From assembly GCA_034521445.1 (NCBI GenBank), contig JAXHMM010000005.1, positions 310,001 to 374,000 of the forward strand: a DNA stretch of 64,000 nt. Reading direction: 5' to 3'. The DNA is from Balneolaceae bacterium (GTDB lineage: Bacteria > Bacteroidota > Rhodothermia > Balneolales > Balneolaceae). The position numbers and the translations under genes are program-made. Positions 28,526 through 37,627 of this stretch are shown in pieces. The notes below the pieces were generated by a model, which did not search any database, was not told the origin of the DNA, and saw only the letters and a list, made by a program, of their open reading frames with translations. Within the stretch, counting starts at the first letter, position 1. Each line of letters opens with the position of its first letter.

Positions 28526-28710
28526 CCCCTTTCAGGCGATTTTTCGGTGTCTGAAATTTGAGAATTTATCACAAATCCCGGGATACCAATCGTCCCTCAG
28601 ATGCACGAAGGCCCGGTAGGCCAAAAGATGATTGTGATAAAATCACAAAATGGAGGTATCGATTTCGGAGCCCAATGGGGGGTGCCGGCAGACTCGCCAA
28701 ATCGGCAATT
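28526..28710 (+). repeat. dispersed non-coding repeat, copy B
   Basis: The most complete copy. The central 110 bp (about 28575-28680) are nearly identical to copy A, with only a few changes. TTATCACAA at about 28566 is complementary to TTGTGATAA at about 28629, enclosing the GGCCCGGTAGGCC hairpin. The tail after CCCAATGGGGG, GTGCCGGCAGACTCGCCAAATCGGCAA, is shared with copy C. It lies between the higA fragment and an intact antitoxin gene. Confidence 0.85.
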
Positions 28711-28789
28711 CGCAGCAAATTATTTGAAATACTGTAAGGTTCCCTTTCTTGATCAATCATTTAAAATCATTTCTAAGAACATCTTAAAT

Positions 28790-28806
28790 GTTCGCAACTT
28801 GCGAAC
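28790..28806. promoter_or_regulatory. palindromic operator GTTCGC-n5-GCGAAC
   Basis: A perfect 6-bp inverted repeat (28790-28795 and 28801-28806) lies 70-86 bp upstream of the antitoxin start at 28876. Such palindromes are typical autoregulatory sites of HTH antitoxins. No experimental support; inferred from symmetry and position. Confidence 0.5.
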
Positions 28807-28875
28807 TCTATTGCTATCTTTAAGCATTGTGTAACCAGGGGAAACAATATACTATTGAACGTTATTAGCAGCGCC

Positions 28876-29265
28876 ATGGCAACGGATACCCTGAAATATA
28901 CCGTCATTCAATCTGAAGAGCAGTACGAGGAATATTGCCAGATACTAGAAAAGCTGGTCTTCGGGGAAGAGTATGCAGATCGCCGGGATGAGATTGAACT
29001 TCTAACCCTGCTGATTGAAAACTGGGACGAAAAACAACGTCAGTCTCCGGAGCTTGATCCGGTGGAACTTCTGGAGTCTCTTATGGAAGATCACGGATTG
29101 AACCAGACAGAACTTGCCAAGATTTCCGGCGTGGGGAAAAGCTATATATCCGAGATTCTGAATTACAAAAAGCGAATGTCGAAGAAGGTAATCAGGAATC
29201 TCGCCAATCACTTCAAAATCCGGCAGGAAGCCTTGAATAAAACGTATCCGCTGAAACAGGCCTGA
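28876..29265 (+). CDS. HigA-like HTH antitoxin, no toxin adjacent
   Basis: The 129-residue protein has an acidic N-terminal helical region and a C-terminal Xre-type helix-turn-helix (about residues 75-125: NQTELAKISGVGKSYISEIL). It matches HigA-type antitoxins that normally follow a HigB mRNase gene. The 150 bp upstream hold only repeat copy B and an operator palindrome, so the toxin is absent. Start ATG 28876 is preferred over an in-frame TTG at 28855. The gene is bracketed by repeat copies B and C. Confidence 0.8.
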   Translation: MATDTLKYTVIQSEEQYEEYCQILEKLVFGEEYADRRDEIELLTLLIENWDEKQRQSPELDPVELLESLMEDHGLNQTELAKISGVGKSYISEILNYKKRMSKKVIRNLANHFKIRQEALNKTYPLKQA

Positions 29266-29297
29266 GACAGCATGGCCGGAATCAGAGCGATTCCGGC

Positions 29298-29378
29298 CTG
29301 TGATAAAATCACAAAATGGAGGTATCGATTTCGGAGCCCAATGGGGGATGCCGGCGGACACGCCAAATCGGCAATCCG
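29298..29378 (+). repeat. dispersed non-coding repeat, copy C (3' half)
   Basis: Begins inside the second palindrome (TGTGATAAAATCACA) and continues through GGTATCGATTTCGGAGCCC and the tail ending CGCCAAATCGGCAA. It is almost identical to copies A and B over that span. The 5' half is missing; the antitoxin gene ends about 30 bp upstream. Same orientation as A and B. Confidence 0.85.
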
Positions 29379-29480
29379 GCCTCCGATAACCCATCCGAAA
29401 CGGGCCGCGCGCCACATGCGTTTAACAGGTGCAAGAGGTATTCCTCCCATACATAATATGCTGCATAAGAGATTACGGTT

Positions 29481-30083
29481 ATGAAAATTTTACTTATTGG
29501 CGGAACGGGAACGCTTGGCACTACGGTAGCAAAACGACTCGAAAGCGATCACGAACTTATCTCCGTGGGCCATACTTCCGGGGATCTACAAACGGACATC
29601 AGCGACCCTGAAGCCATCAAAAATCTATTCGAGGAAGTCGGCAAGGTCGATGCCGTCGTAGTAACTACGGGATCGGCGCCCATGAAACCTTTAAAAGAAA
29701 TGACAAACGACGACTTCCTGGAGGGGGTAGAGAGCAAGATGATGGGACAAATTAATGTGGCCCTCACCGCTATGGATTATTTGAATAAGGGAGGCAGCAT
29801 TACGCTTACCAGCGGTATTTTGTCTGACGATCCCATCCCACAGGGGACCATTTTGTCGACCGTAAACAGCGCCGTCAATGGTTTTGTGGCCGGATCCAAC
29901 GGAGAATTTAACCGCCAAAATATTCGCATCAATGTTGTAAGTCCCGGCTTGGTTGAGGATTCGGCAGAAGCCCTTGGCGACTACTTTCCCGGACATCATC
30001 CGGTGGCCATGGAGCGCGTGGCAACAGCCTACGAAAAAAGTGTGTTGGGACTTGTATCCGGTGAAATCATCAAGGTTTGGTAA
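29481..30083 (+). CDS. short-chain dehydrogenase/reductase
   Basis: The 200-residue SDR has the nucleotide-binding GGTGTLGTTVAKRL at the N-terminus and an active-site region with a serine near TLTSGILS. The usual YxxxK is not obvious (the corresponding region reads STVNSAVNGFVAG), which is typical of the short atypical SDR class annotated near YwnB/YdfG-like proteins. The NADP-dependent reaction is unknown. It precedes the luciferase-like gene by 82 bp on the same strand. Confidence 0.8.
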   Translation: MKILLIGGTGTLGTTVAKRLESDHELISVGHTSGDLQTDISDPEAIKNLFEEVGKVDAVVVTTGSAPMKPLKEMTNDDFLEGVESKMMGQINVALTAMDYLNKGGSITLTSGILSDDPIPQGTILSTVNSAVNGFVAGSNGEFNRQNIRINVVSPGLVEDSAEALGDYFPGHHPVAMERVATAYEKSVLGLVSGEIIKVW

Positions 30084-30164
30084 AAGGGGCAGGAGTCAAT
30101 CCCGTGGATGCAGCCGCAATGCAGGGTCACCTGGATGGCTTCCGGCAAATCGTAATATTCTCCG

Positions 30165-31169
30165 ATGAAATCTAAAGACATTCGCTATTCGGTACTGGAT
30201 CTGGCGGTCATCACCGAAGGGCAGTCGCCCGCCGATGCCATCCACAACAGCCGTGACATGGCCCGGCACGCAGAAGAAATGGGGTATACCCGTTTCTGGA
30301 TGGCCGAACATCACAACATGGAAAATATTGCCAGTTCGGCCACCTCGGTATTGCTGGGATATGTGGCCGAAGCCACCGATTCGATCCGGCTCGGCTCGGG
30401 CGGCGTGATGTTGCCGAATCACTCTCCGCTCATTATTGCTGAGCAATTCGGTACGCTGGCCACGCTCTATCCCGACCGGATCGACCTGGGACTTGGCCGA
30501 GCCCCCGGCACCGATCCAACGACGGCTAATGCCATCCGTCCCGACCGCATGCAGCAGGTGCGCCAATTTCCACAGAACGTCAGAAAGTTACAGCACTATT
30601 TTTCTGCCGATAACCGTTCGGCCGAAGTCCGCGCCATCCCCGGGGAAGGCACTGAAGTTCCGATCTGGATTTTGGGATCGAGCACCGACAGCGCTCACCT
30701 GGCCGCCGCACTGGGACTCCCCTACTCTTTTGCGAGCCATTTTTCACCCGGAGAGTTCCATGCGGCCCTGAACGTCTATCGAGAATCGTTTGAACCCTCC
30801 ACGCAATTGGATGAGCCGTATGTCATGCCGTGCATCAATGTAGTTGCCGCCGATACCGATGAGCAGGCCCAATACCTGGCTACCTCGCTGAAGCAGATGT
30901 TTATGGGTGTGGTTACCGGCAATCGCGACCCCATGCCGCCGCCTGTTGACGACATGAACAGGGTTTGGAATCTACGCGAGCGGATGGCGGTGGAGCAGAT
31001 GCTCAAATACACCTTTATTGGCAGTAAAGAGACGATTAAAGGTGAGCTGAAAGCGTTTTTAGGGGAGTCGGAGGCCGATGAAGTTATGATCGCCTCCTAC
31101 ATTTATGACCACAAGGAGCGCATAAAGTCGCATCGGATATTTGCAGAAATTATGCAGGAGTTGCCATAA
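30165..31169 (+). CDS. LLM-class flavin-dependent oxidoreductase
   Basis: The 334-residue protein is a luciferase-like monooxygenase of the YhbW/MsnO8-like class. It has [18 protein letters not shown] near residue 43, [15 protein letters not shown] and [14 protein letters not shown]. It uses FMNH2; the substrate is unknown. Full length and clean. It probably forms a transcription unit with the preceding SDR gene. Confidence 0.88.
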   Translation: MKSKDIRYSVLDLAVITEGQSPADAIHNSRDMARHAEEMGYTRFWMAEHHNMENIASSATSVLLGYVAEATDSIRLGSGGVMLPNHSPLIIAEQFGTLATLYPDRIDLGLGRAPGTDPTTANAIRPDRMQQVRQFPQNVRKLQHYFSADNRSAEVRAIPGEGTEVPIWILGSSTDSAHLAAALGLPYSFASHFSPGEFHAALNVYRESFEPSTQLDEPYVMPCINVVAADTDEQAQYLATSLKQMFMGVVTGNRDPMPPPVDDMNRVWNLRERMAVEQMLKYTFIGSKETIKGELKAFLGESEADEVMIASYIYDHKERIKSHRIFAEIMQELP

Positions 31170-31305
31170 TACGCTGCGGAAAACCTGAATCTCGCCAATC
31201 CCTTCAATATCCGGCAGGTCAAATGAAAACTATGATAATTCACAAAAAATTAGAAATCGTCACGCCTGCCAGACAAAATACCAGCTGATTAGAAGTATAT
31301 AAGGA

Positions 31306-32099
31306 TTACATCGACCGATGGTGTTCGGCTCGCTTTCGCAGTGCGTCAAACATCTTTTCCACTTTTTATCCATCTCCAGGGGCTCTTCCCTATGCAAATG
31401 GATTTCATCCATGCGCTGCTGACCTCCCAGGATCACCTCTATGTCTTTATTGAGCAGGCCTTCTATGGTGGCCGCCGCAACCTCCTCGGGGGTGTCCATA
31501 TCATCCGGATCCACGTCAGCCGATTCCATCATGGAGGTATCGGTTGAAGTGGGAAAGACGGTCATAACATGAACCGGGTACTGCGCCAGTTCTCTTCGCA
31601 TCGCTTCCGAAAAATGCTTGACGCCTGCCTTCGTGGCCGCATAGACGCTATAAAACGGCATGGCGAGGTATCCCAAGCCGGAGGAAACATTTATTAGGGC
31701 TCCCTCCTGGCTCTCTTTAAGCAAGGGCAGGAAATATTTCGTCATCCAGATCAAACCGGTCAGATTCACATTGATTTGATTGTCAATATCTTCATCCCTG
31801 ATCTCCTCCAGTAGTCCGGCGCTTACCGCCCCGGCGTTATTGACAAGAATATCCAGGGAGCCCCATTGATTGCCTACCTGTTCCCGGGCTTTTTTAATAT
31901 CCTCCAGGTTGGAAACATCTCCCTGGATGCTCAAAAATTGCACCGAAGGAAATTCCTCCTCCAGGAGATCCAGCTTTTGGGCGGTTCTCCCCATGACGGC
32001 CATATCGGTCACGCCCTTCTTCGACAAGTGGCTGACCAAAGCTTTACCGATGCCCCCACTTCCCCCGGTAATCAGGATTTTTTTGTTTGACAACGTCAT
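31306..32099 (-). CDS. SDR family oxidoreductase (C-terminal frameshift)
   Basis: The protein has the classical SDR motifs: TGGSGGIGKAL (cofactor), NNAGAVSAG, and the active-site Ser (NVSSGLG) with YAATK. The frame as given runs to 31260, but a one-base longer A-run at about 31366 (five T residues on the plus strand instead of six) restores the expected tail KMFDALRKRAEHH and a stop at 31306. The gene is otherwise perfect, so a homopolymer sequencing error is the simplest reading. Confidence 0.85.
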
Positions 32100-32274
32100 A
32101 ATCTACCTCCGGAGGTACGTTTCCTTTCCAATGCGATCAATCGAGTTAATAAACTAAATATCAAGAATATATGGCTGAACCAAATAGGTACTTACGGCCA
32201 TTGACTATTCACGGCCGGGCCGGCCAAATGACCTCATCCACCCACTTTGCTTGTAGACGTTAAACAAATCCGGA

Positions 32275-32448
32275 CCCTGTCCCATTTCCCTGAACCAGTA
32301 TGAGGTATATACCGTAGCTCCTCACCAGGGCCTTCAGCTCGTCGTTGACACGTACGTACAGCCGGACGTTAACCGTCTCCTCTCCCCTTTCGACCACCTC
32401 CTGGGACTCGTAGATGAGTTTGGACGGCACGGGATTCCATAACTGGCG
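32275..32448 (-). pseudogene. C-terminal fragment of a WYL-domain regulator
   Basis: On the minus strand this reads SKLIYESQEVVERGEETV and then NDELKALVRSYG, about 80% identical to the C-terminus of the full WYL gene at 37.85-38.8 kb (SKPIHESQEVVERGEDTV). It has no start or N-terminal part. It lies next to the divergent repeat copy E. Confidence 0.8.
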
Positions 32449-32464
32449 CCAGTAATGAACGAAC

Positions 32465-32630
32465 AGGGTACCCTATTTGGCAATTATTTTGTGAGTTTAT
32501 ATTTGTGAATTATTCACAAGAGTGTCGTCAGTCATCCCTCATCAGGCCACGGAAACAGCACCTCCCGTAATTGAATTTGTGAGAAAAACACAATTTTTGG
32601 GTCCAGAAATATCGCCCCCAAAGGGGTAAA
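32465..32630 (+). repeat. dispersed non-coding repeat, divergent copy E
   Basis: Sequence identity to copy A is low, but the architecture is kept: a TTTGTGAATTATTCACAA palindrome (about 32501-32518), a spacer of about 55 bp, a second site TTTGTGAGAAAAACACAA (about 32575-32592), then AATATCGCCCCCAAAG. It lies 250 bp upstream of the ImmA/IrrE operon. The rest of the 32.1-32.87 kb gap shows no convincing gene. Confidence 0.45.
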
Positions 32631-32875
32631 ACGCTTCGAAAGGTGTTTGCGCATTCCGGCAGGAAAGGGACCCCGGGGAGGCGCAGCCATCGTATGCCAA
32701 TTCACAATCGTTGTGCCCCAGTATCCTCCTATCTATTACCCGAAAATGTGCGGGGGATATGACACCAGTTAATTCACCTACTTCCCAAACAACGGCAAGT
32801 AAATACCTGCGCATTTAGTTGACATATATACATTTAAAATAGTATTTTGTAAACCAACCATTAAGTCAGCTAGCC

Positions 32876-33931
32876 ATGCCTCCTATTGCCCAACGAATTA
32901 AACACGCACGCCTGATGAGAGGGCTCTCTTTACAGGATCTTTCCGACCACATGGACAACAAGATCAGCCGTCAAGCCCTGCATAAATATGAGAAAGGAAA
33001 AGTAGTACCGGACAATGTAATGGTTCAGGAGCTGGCCGATGCCCTGGACTTAAAACCGGATTATTTCTACCGGGATCATGCAGTAGAGATCAAAGAGGTG
33101 GCTTTTCGAAAGCTTTCAAAGCTCAGCAAAAAGGAGCAAAACAGGATAATAGAAACTGCCCGGGACTTTCTGGAGCGGTACCTGGAACTGGAACAGATCA
33201 TCGGCAAGCAGCCCAAGGTCGAAAATCCGTTGATCGATATTTCCATAGATAAGAAAGAGGATGTGGAACAAGCCGCCCAGCAACTTCGACATGCATGGGA
33301 TCTCGGAACTGACCCACTGTATAATGTCCTCGAATTACTTGAGGACCAGGGCATTAAGATAGTTGAACTGGAGGGAGATGAATCAATTGACGGATTTTCA
33401 ACCTGGATCAATGATGCCATTCCGGTTATAGGGCTGAACAGTAATAGACGGGAGCATCTTGATCGTTACCGCTTTACTGCACTGCATGAGCTTGGTCATT
33501 TGCTGCTGAATCTTGAATCGTTCAAATCCAACGAGCAGGAAAAATTGTGCCACCACTTTGCAGGAGCTTTGCTCCTGGACAAACGCGCGATTGAATCCGA
33601 GATCGGACTCAAGCGCAGTCACATCTCTCTGCAGGAGCTGAAATCCCTTAAGAAGCAGTACGGCATTTCCATGCAGGCCATCATGTACCGTTTCAAGGAA
33701 CTGGGGATCATCAGCCAAGCCGTAATGGCTGAATTCTTCAAATTCATTAATTCCCAGGGGATGAAAAAGGACGAATCAGATATTGCCACTTATGAGGGAG
33801 AGGAAGTAACTCTACGATTTGATCAGCTCTTGGGACAGGCGCTTGCAGAAGAGTACATCACCATTTCCAAAGCAGCGGCCTTAAAGAATTTAAGGGTGAG
33901 CGAATTCAGAAAATCTTTTCTTCTTGGCTGA
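32876..33931 (+). CDS. Xre-ImmA/IrrE antitoxin-type metallopeptidase
   Basis: The 351-residue protein has an Xre helix-turn-helix (residues 7-62), a linker, and an ImmA/IrrE domain with HELGH (about residue 204) plus the downstream acidic zinc-ligand region. The COG2856 type is known as an antitoxin or regulator partnered with PIN-domain or RES toxins. Its stop overlaps the ATG of the PIN-like gene (TGATG, 33929-33933), a strong sign of a coupled pair. Full length. Confidence 0.88.
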   Translation: MPPIAQRIKHARLMRGLSLQDLSDHMDNKISRQALHKYEKGKVVPDNVMVQELADALDLKPDYFYRDHAVEIKEVAFRKLSKLSKKEQNRIIETARDFLERYLELEQIIGKQPKVENPLIDISIDKKEDVEQAAQQLRHAWDLGTDPLYNVLELLEDQGIKIVELEGDESIDGFSTWINDAIPVIGLNSNRREHLDRYRFTALHELGHLLLNLESFKSNEQEKLCHHFAGALLLDKRAIESEIGLKRSHISLQELKSLKKQYGISMQAIMYRFKELGIISQAVMAEFFKFINSQGMKKDESDIATYEGEEVTLRFDQLLGQALAEEYITISKAAALKNLRVSEFRKSFLLG

Positions 33932-34455
33932 TGCGCATAGTTGTCACAGACGCCTGCATATTCATCGATCTGCTGGAGTGCAATGCTTGCGAAGCCTTCT
34001 TTCACCTCTCCATTGAGGTAGTAACCTCCTACCAGGTATGGATGGAATTGGAGAGTGAGCAGAGAAAAGTGCTATCTGAGTGGGTGGATAGTGACCGTTT
34101 GAGAATTATTAAAATCTCCGAGGATTTCGTAGGAGCAGCTAAAGAGAGAAATCTCTCAACCTCCCTGTCCATTGCGGATCTATCGGTTTGGCACCTTGCA
34201 GAAAAAAGCAACGATATCTTGCTCACCAGTGATGGCGTACTGCGGAAGATGGCCAAACGCCACGACATCAAGACACACGGACTCCTGTGGATTTTTGATC
34301 AAATCTATGAGGAAGAACTCATTAAACCAAAAGACCTCATCTTGAAGCTGCAACACATTTTTGACACCAATTCACACTACCGTTCCAATACCAAGCTATA
34401 CGAATCCTTTGAGTGGCTAAAAAAGAAATGGAATCCCCAAACCCAAAAAAGGTGA
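33931..34455 (+). CDS. PIN-like domain toxin
   Basis: The 174-residue protein has a PIN-like ribonuclease fold. The first acidic residue is in VVTDACIFIDLL, a mid Asp/Glu is in SIADLSVWHLA, and the third acid is in ILLTSDGVLRKMA. Expected activity is metal-dependent RNA cleavage. It is translationally coupled to the Xre-ImmA/IrrE gene, making a complete toxin-antitoxin module. No frameshift. Confidence 0.8.
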   Translation: MRIVVTDACIFIDLLECNACEAFFHLSIEVVTSYQVWMELESEQRKVLSEWVDSDRLRIIKISEDFVGAAKERNLSTSLSIADLSVWHLAEKSNDILLTSDGVLRKMAKRHDIKTHGLLWIFDQIYEEELIKPKDLILKLQHIFDTNSHYRSNTKLYESFEWLKKKWNPQTQKR

Positions 34456-34641
34456 CACCTTTCGATCTCAACGTCGGTAAAGGAGAGTATTCTGGAGTCT
34501 GAGGTAAAGTTAAACTGATCAAACGAATGATTGACGTCAATTAATTTTCCCCAGCGTATTGCCTCAGGTCCTCTTTTTGGAGGTTTCTCGCCACCTGGGC
34601 AGCCAGTTCCACCATCTAAGTGCAAACTACCCAAGCTATTT

Positions 34642-35103
34642 CTACGCATACTCCAACTCCGAACGCTCATCAAAGCTCAAGGGATCTTCTATTTCCATGG
34701 AAAACCTGGCATTAAATACGTCCAGGATTTTTTGAGCCTTTTCGACAGAAATACCATGGTATTCATTATTCTCATCACGGGAAACCTGGGCCTGGGAGAC
34801 CCCTAATCGATTCGCCAGCTCTTCCTGCGTCCAGCCCTTGGCAATTCGCAGGCCAATCAACCAACGCCCGATACTTGGCAGAGTGATGTAAGGTCCCCAG
34901 TTCTCCATCTTTTCATATGCTCGTAGGCTTCTACCTCTTCCTTCAGCTGTTCATGGACAAGAAGCAAGGGCTGCATAGCCCAGTCTAATTCCTCCGGGCT
35001 CAATTCCATCTCGAACAAAGTTCTCTTTCTGTTTTTTGATGGTTTCTAAATCATTATCAAGGCGTTCCAAAGCTCTTTTGTATTCTGCGTCAGTCCGTAT
35101 CAT
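34642..35103 (-). pseudogene. Xre-family HTH antitoxin with N-terminal coil, frameshifted
   Basis: Joined across frames the protein is about 150 residues. It has MIRTDAEYKRALERLDND, then EMELSPEELDWAMQPLLL, then the Xre domain (GLRIAKGWTQEELANRLG, SQAQVSRDENNEYHGIS). Frame changes occur near 35035 (beside a run of T residues) and near 34900. Only the C-terminal 88 residues are in one frame (34642-34908). The layout matches solitary antitoxin-like regulators that follow a small toxin; no toxin is adjacent. Confidence 0.75.
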
Positions 35104-35172
35104 ACTTTCTCCAGTGCTTTTTGGAAGCTGAATCCGATCGCTAATATTCGGGATGCTACAAATCCCAACGAT

Positions 35173-35206
35173 ATAACATATAACTTATACTTAATATTTA
35201 TGTTAT
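35173..35206. promoter_or_regulatory. inverted repeat ATAACATA / TATGTTAT
   Basis: An 8-bp perfect inverted repeat with an 18-bp AT-rich spacer lies 70 bp upstream of the Xre gene on the minus strand. It is likely the operator or promoter region of that gene. The related word ATAACAT recurs at 35381 upstream of higA, so the two divergent antitoxins may share operators. Confidence 0.5.
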
Positions 35207-35360
35207 GTCATACACATACAATTGTCAAAATTATTCGCTTGCATTTATTCCGAGTAATGTATTCAAAGCATTTTTGAATTTAACCCTCCTCCCATCCAAT
35301 TTACTGAAATCCATTCCTCAGCATGTTATGGAAAACCGTCGGGATGGAGGCTAACGCATT

Positions 35361-35392
35361 GCATAATTGTTATGCGTTACATAACATGTAAC
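35361..35392. promoter_or_regulatory. paired palindromes upstream of higA
   Basis: Two inverted repeats lie next to each other: GCATAA-n3-TTATGC (35361-35375) and GTTAC-n7-GTAAC (35376-35392). They are 33-64 bp ahead of the higA start, the usual place of an autoregulatory operator. Confidence 0.55.
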
Positions 35393-35424
35393 GGCATGAA
35401 ATTGTTTGAATACACAAATTTCTT

Positions 35425-35727
35425 ATGACGGACAAACCCTACATACCGCCCATTCATCCCGGTGAAATACTGAAAGAGGAATTCCTTGATCCGATGAATA
35501 TTTCCCAACGGGCCTTTGCCCGAAGCATTGACGTACCAGCCAACCGGGTCAATGAAATCGTGCGCGGGAAGAGAAGTATCACGGGGGACACGGCTATCCG
35601 GTTTTCCCTGGCTTTGGAAACAAGCCCGGAAATGTGGCTACGACTTCAGGCCCGGTACGAGCTGGAAAAGGCCCGGGATGAGAGCGACCCCGGCCTGAAA
35701 GAAAAAATCAAGCCGGTAGTTGCTTAG
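35425..35727 (+). CDS. higA: HigA family antitoxin, no toxin adjacent
   Basis: The 100-residue protein begins MTDKPYIPPIHPGEILKEEF, the HigA signature (HPGExLxEE), and has an Xre HTH (ISQRAFARSIDVPANRVNEI). HigA neutralises HigB, an mRNA-cleaving RelE-like toxin normally encoded just upstream. Here the upstream 320 bp hold only operators, so it is an orphan. A partial copy of the gene lies at 28378-28464. Confidence 0.88.
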   Translation: MTDKPYIPPIHPGEILKEEFLDPMNISQRAFARSIDVPANRVNEIVRGKRSITGDTAIRFSLALETSPEMWLRLQARYELEKARDESDPGLKEKIKPVVA

Positions 35728-35809
35728 CCCGGCATCGCGTCGGTCACTATTATTCCTTTGGCTTGTCTGCTCCATGCGCGGATCGCAAGAACCTAGTGAT
35801 ACGAGACTT

Positions 35810-35848
35810 CCGTTTTCAGGTGATTTTTCCGGATTCCACGCCAAATAT
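35810..35848 (+). repeat. dispersed repeat, copy F (head only)
   Basis: The segment CTTCCGTTTTCAGGTGATTT matches the head of copy B (CCCCTTTCAGGCGATTTTTC) and then stops after TTTTTCCGG. Placed after the 3' end of higA, as copy B follows the higA fragment. Short, so moderate confidence only. Confidence 0.5.
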
Positions 35849-35881
35849 CGAATAGAGAGAAGCTAATATTATGGTTAATTG

Positions 35882-35912
35882 TTGTCACAAATATTTACTA
35901 AATTTGTGACAA
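35882..35912. promoter_or_regulatory. palindromic operator TTGTCACAAAT / ATTTGTGACAA
   Basis: A perfect 11-bp inverted repeat with a 9-bp spacer (35882-35892 and 35902-35912) sits 15 bp ahead of the AbiEi-type start at 35927. AbiEi-type antitoxins repress their own operons through inverted repeats in just this position. The half-site TTGTGA/TCACAA is the same word that forms the palindromes of the dispersed repeat. Confidence 0.7.
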
Positions 35913-35926
35913 ATTAATTTCGTTGT

Positions 35927-36524
35927 ATGAGCTCGATTAAAGACCAAATACATGAGAAGCTGAAATCCAGTGGCAAAGGTACAATCTTTTTTCCAGACGA
36001 TATCATGGAACTGGGATCCAATGAGGCGATCCGTCAGGCATTAGTTCGTCTTGAAAAGGACGGGGTGCTTGAACGTCTGGCGCATGGTATTTATCTGTAT
36101 CCCGAAAAAGACCCCCAGCTCGGAACACTCCATCCATCCATAGATAGGATTGCCCGAGCTATCGCCAATAGAGACAAGGCGAAAATATTGCCTGCCGGTA
36201 CGCTGGCGCTGAACAAACTGGGGCTTACCAGCCAGGTACCGATGAATGCCGTCGTACTTAACAGACGGTTCCCCGAGAAGCATTCAGGTCGGCAACCGAA
36301 AGATTAAGTTCAAGCGAACTGTTCCCAAAAACCTGGCGGTGAAAGGCAAAATATGCGGTTTGGTTATCCAAGGATTGCGTGAGATCGGTAAGGGAAATGC
36401 AACGGATCGCCAGTTAGCTAAAATTGAGGAACTGCTCGAAAAAGAAGATCCTGAAACAGTGAAACACGATGCCAAACTCGCACCGGCATGGATACGAAAG
36501 ATCATGCTCAATGCAATGGAATAA
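35927..36524 (+). CDS. AbiEi-type antitoxin (DUF6088 family), one frameshift
   Basis: Joined product of about 199 residues. It has an N-terminal winged helix (KGTIFFPDDIMELGSNEAIR, VRLEKDGVLERLAHGIYLYP) and a C-terminal AbiEi-like domain (YLTDGSPRSIQVGNRKIKFK; GLVIQGLREIGKGNATD). The frame shifts by one base near 36255 (after MNAVV). Both parts are well conserved and the downstream toxin is intact, so the break is likely a sequencing error or very recent. Stop at 36524 is 3 bp from the toxin start. Confidence 0.8.
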
Positions 36525-36527
36525 GCT

Positions 36528-37526
36528 ATGGACAAATGGTTCGATCTGCCAGATGAACGTAAAAAACAGGTATTCGATCAGGTAGCAGCCCGGGAGGGAT
36601 TGCCCTCGGTAGCCATCGAGAAAGACTGGTGGGTTACATTGACACTCAAGTCTGTTTTTGATCTGCCATTTGCTGATCACTTGGTATTTAAAGGCGGAAC
36701 TTCGTTAAGCAAGGGATGGAATTTGATCGAACGCTTTTCTGAAGATGTGGATCTTGCCATCGATCGCAGGCAGTTCGGCTTCGAAGGGGAGTTGGGAAGC
36801 AGTCAAATTACCAGACTCCGAAAAACCATCCGTTCTTTCGTCAAAGAGAAACTTGCGCCCGATTTATACGAAAAGCTTAACACCTATACAGAGGTAGATG
36901 TAAACGTTCAGCCGCATGAACATTCGGACGCCGATCCGTCGCAGATCGAAATCATTTATCCTGCCGTAACGGAAGAACTGGATTATTTGCCCACGAGAGT
37001 TCTTGTAGAAGTCAGCGCACGTTCGCTCTTCGAGCCGAAGGAAGAGCAAGAACTTTATCCGTTAATAGGGCCGGAATTGCCAAAGCTGGATATCGAAAAC
37101 GAGGGTGTCGCTATCCCCTGCGTATTACCCAAAAGAACATTCCTGGAAAAGGTCTTCCTGCTGCATGAAGAGTTTCAGAAAAATCCTGGTGAGCTCAGAG
37201 CGGAACGGCTGAGCAGACATCTTTACGATATTGAGAAAATGATGGATTCCGAACATGCGAAACAGGCATTGGATGATGAATCATTGTATCGGGATATCAT
37301 CAACCACCGGCGCAATCTTATCGGGATGAGGGGAATAAATTATGACAGCCATTGGCCCGGCTCTGTCAATCTCATACCGCCCGAAGCAACAAGAAAAGAG
37401 TGGGAACGGGACTACCGGGAAATGCGGGAAAGTATGATTTACGGGGATGCCCTTCCCTTTGATGCTTTACTTGGTCGGATGAAAGAGCTTACAGAGAGAA
37501 TCAATGAATTGAAATTCAATCCATAA
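36528..37526 (+). CDS. abiEii: AbiEii/AbiGii-type nucleotidyltransferase toxin
   Basis: The 332-residue protein has the nucleotidyltransferase motif FKGGTSLSKGW with SEDVDLAID (residues about 55-82), and the KRTFLEKVFLLHEEF helix near 220, both characteristic of AbiEii/AbiGii toxins. AbiEii toxins inhibit growth by nucleotide transfer, known in relatives to act on tRNA. It directly follows its AbiEi-type antitoxin, giving the most complete type IV module of the window. Confidence 0.9.
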   Translation: MDKWFDLPDERKKQVFDQVAAREGLPSVAIEKDWWVTLTLKSVFDLPFADHLVFKGGTSLSKGWNLIERFSEDVDLAIDRRQFGFEGELGSSQITRLRKTIRSFVKEKLAPDLYEKLNTYTEVDVNVQPHEHSDADPSQIEIIYPAVTEELDYLPTRVLVEVSARSLFEPKEEQELYPLIGPELPKLDIENEGVAIPCVLPKRTFLEKVFLLHEEFQKNPGELRAERLSRHLYDIEKMMDSEHAKQALDDESLYRDIINHRRNLIGMRGINYDSHWPGSVNLIPPEATRKEWERDYREMRESMIYGDALPFDALLGRMKELTERINELKFNP

Positions 37527-37627
37527 AATAGTTTGTGATGATTGGTGGAGAAGTTGATGAAGTGATTTCACAACTTTGGCTTATATACTACAAACGTGGT
37601 GTGCATAAATTTTTCGGAATTGGACCT

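Noticed and set aside
26107-29378. Repeats A-C as integron attC sites
   Set aside because: The placement is cassette-like, but I could not find GTTRRRY / RYYYAAC core sites at the ends, and no integron integrase is in the window. Kept only as an analogy.
32542-32814. A 90-codon minus-strand frame
   Set aside because: Falls largely on the divergent repeat copy E and surrounding non-coding sequence; composition is not protein-like.
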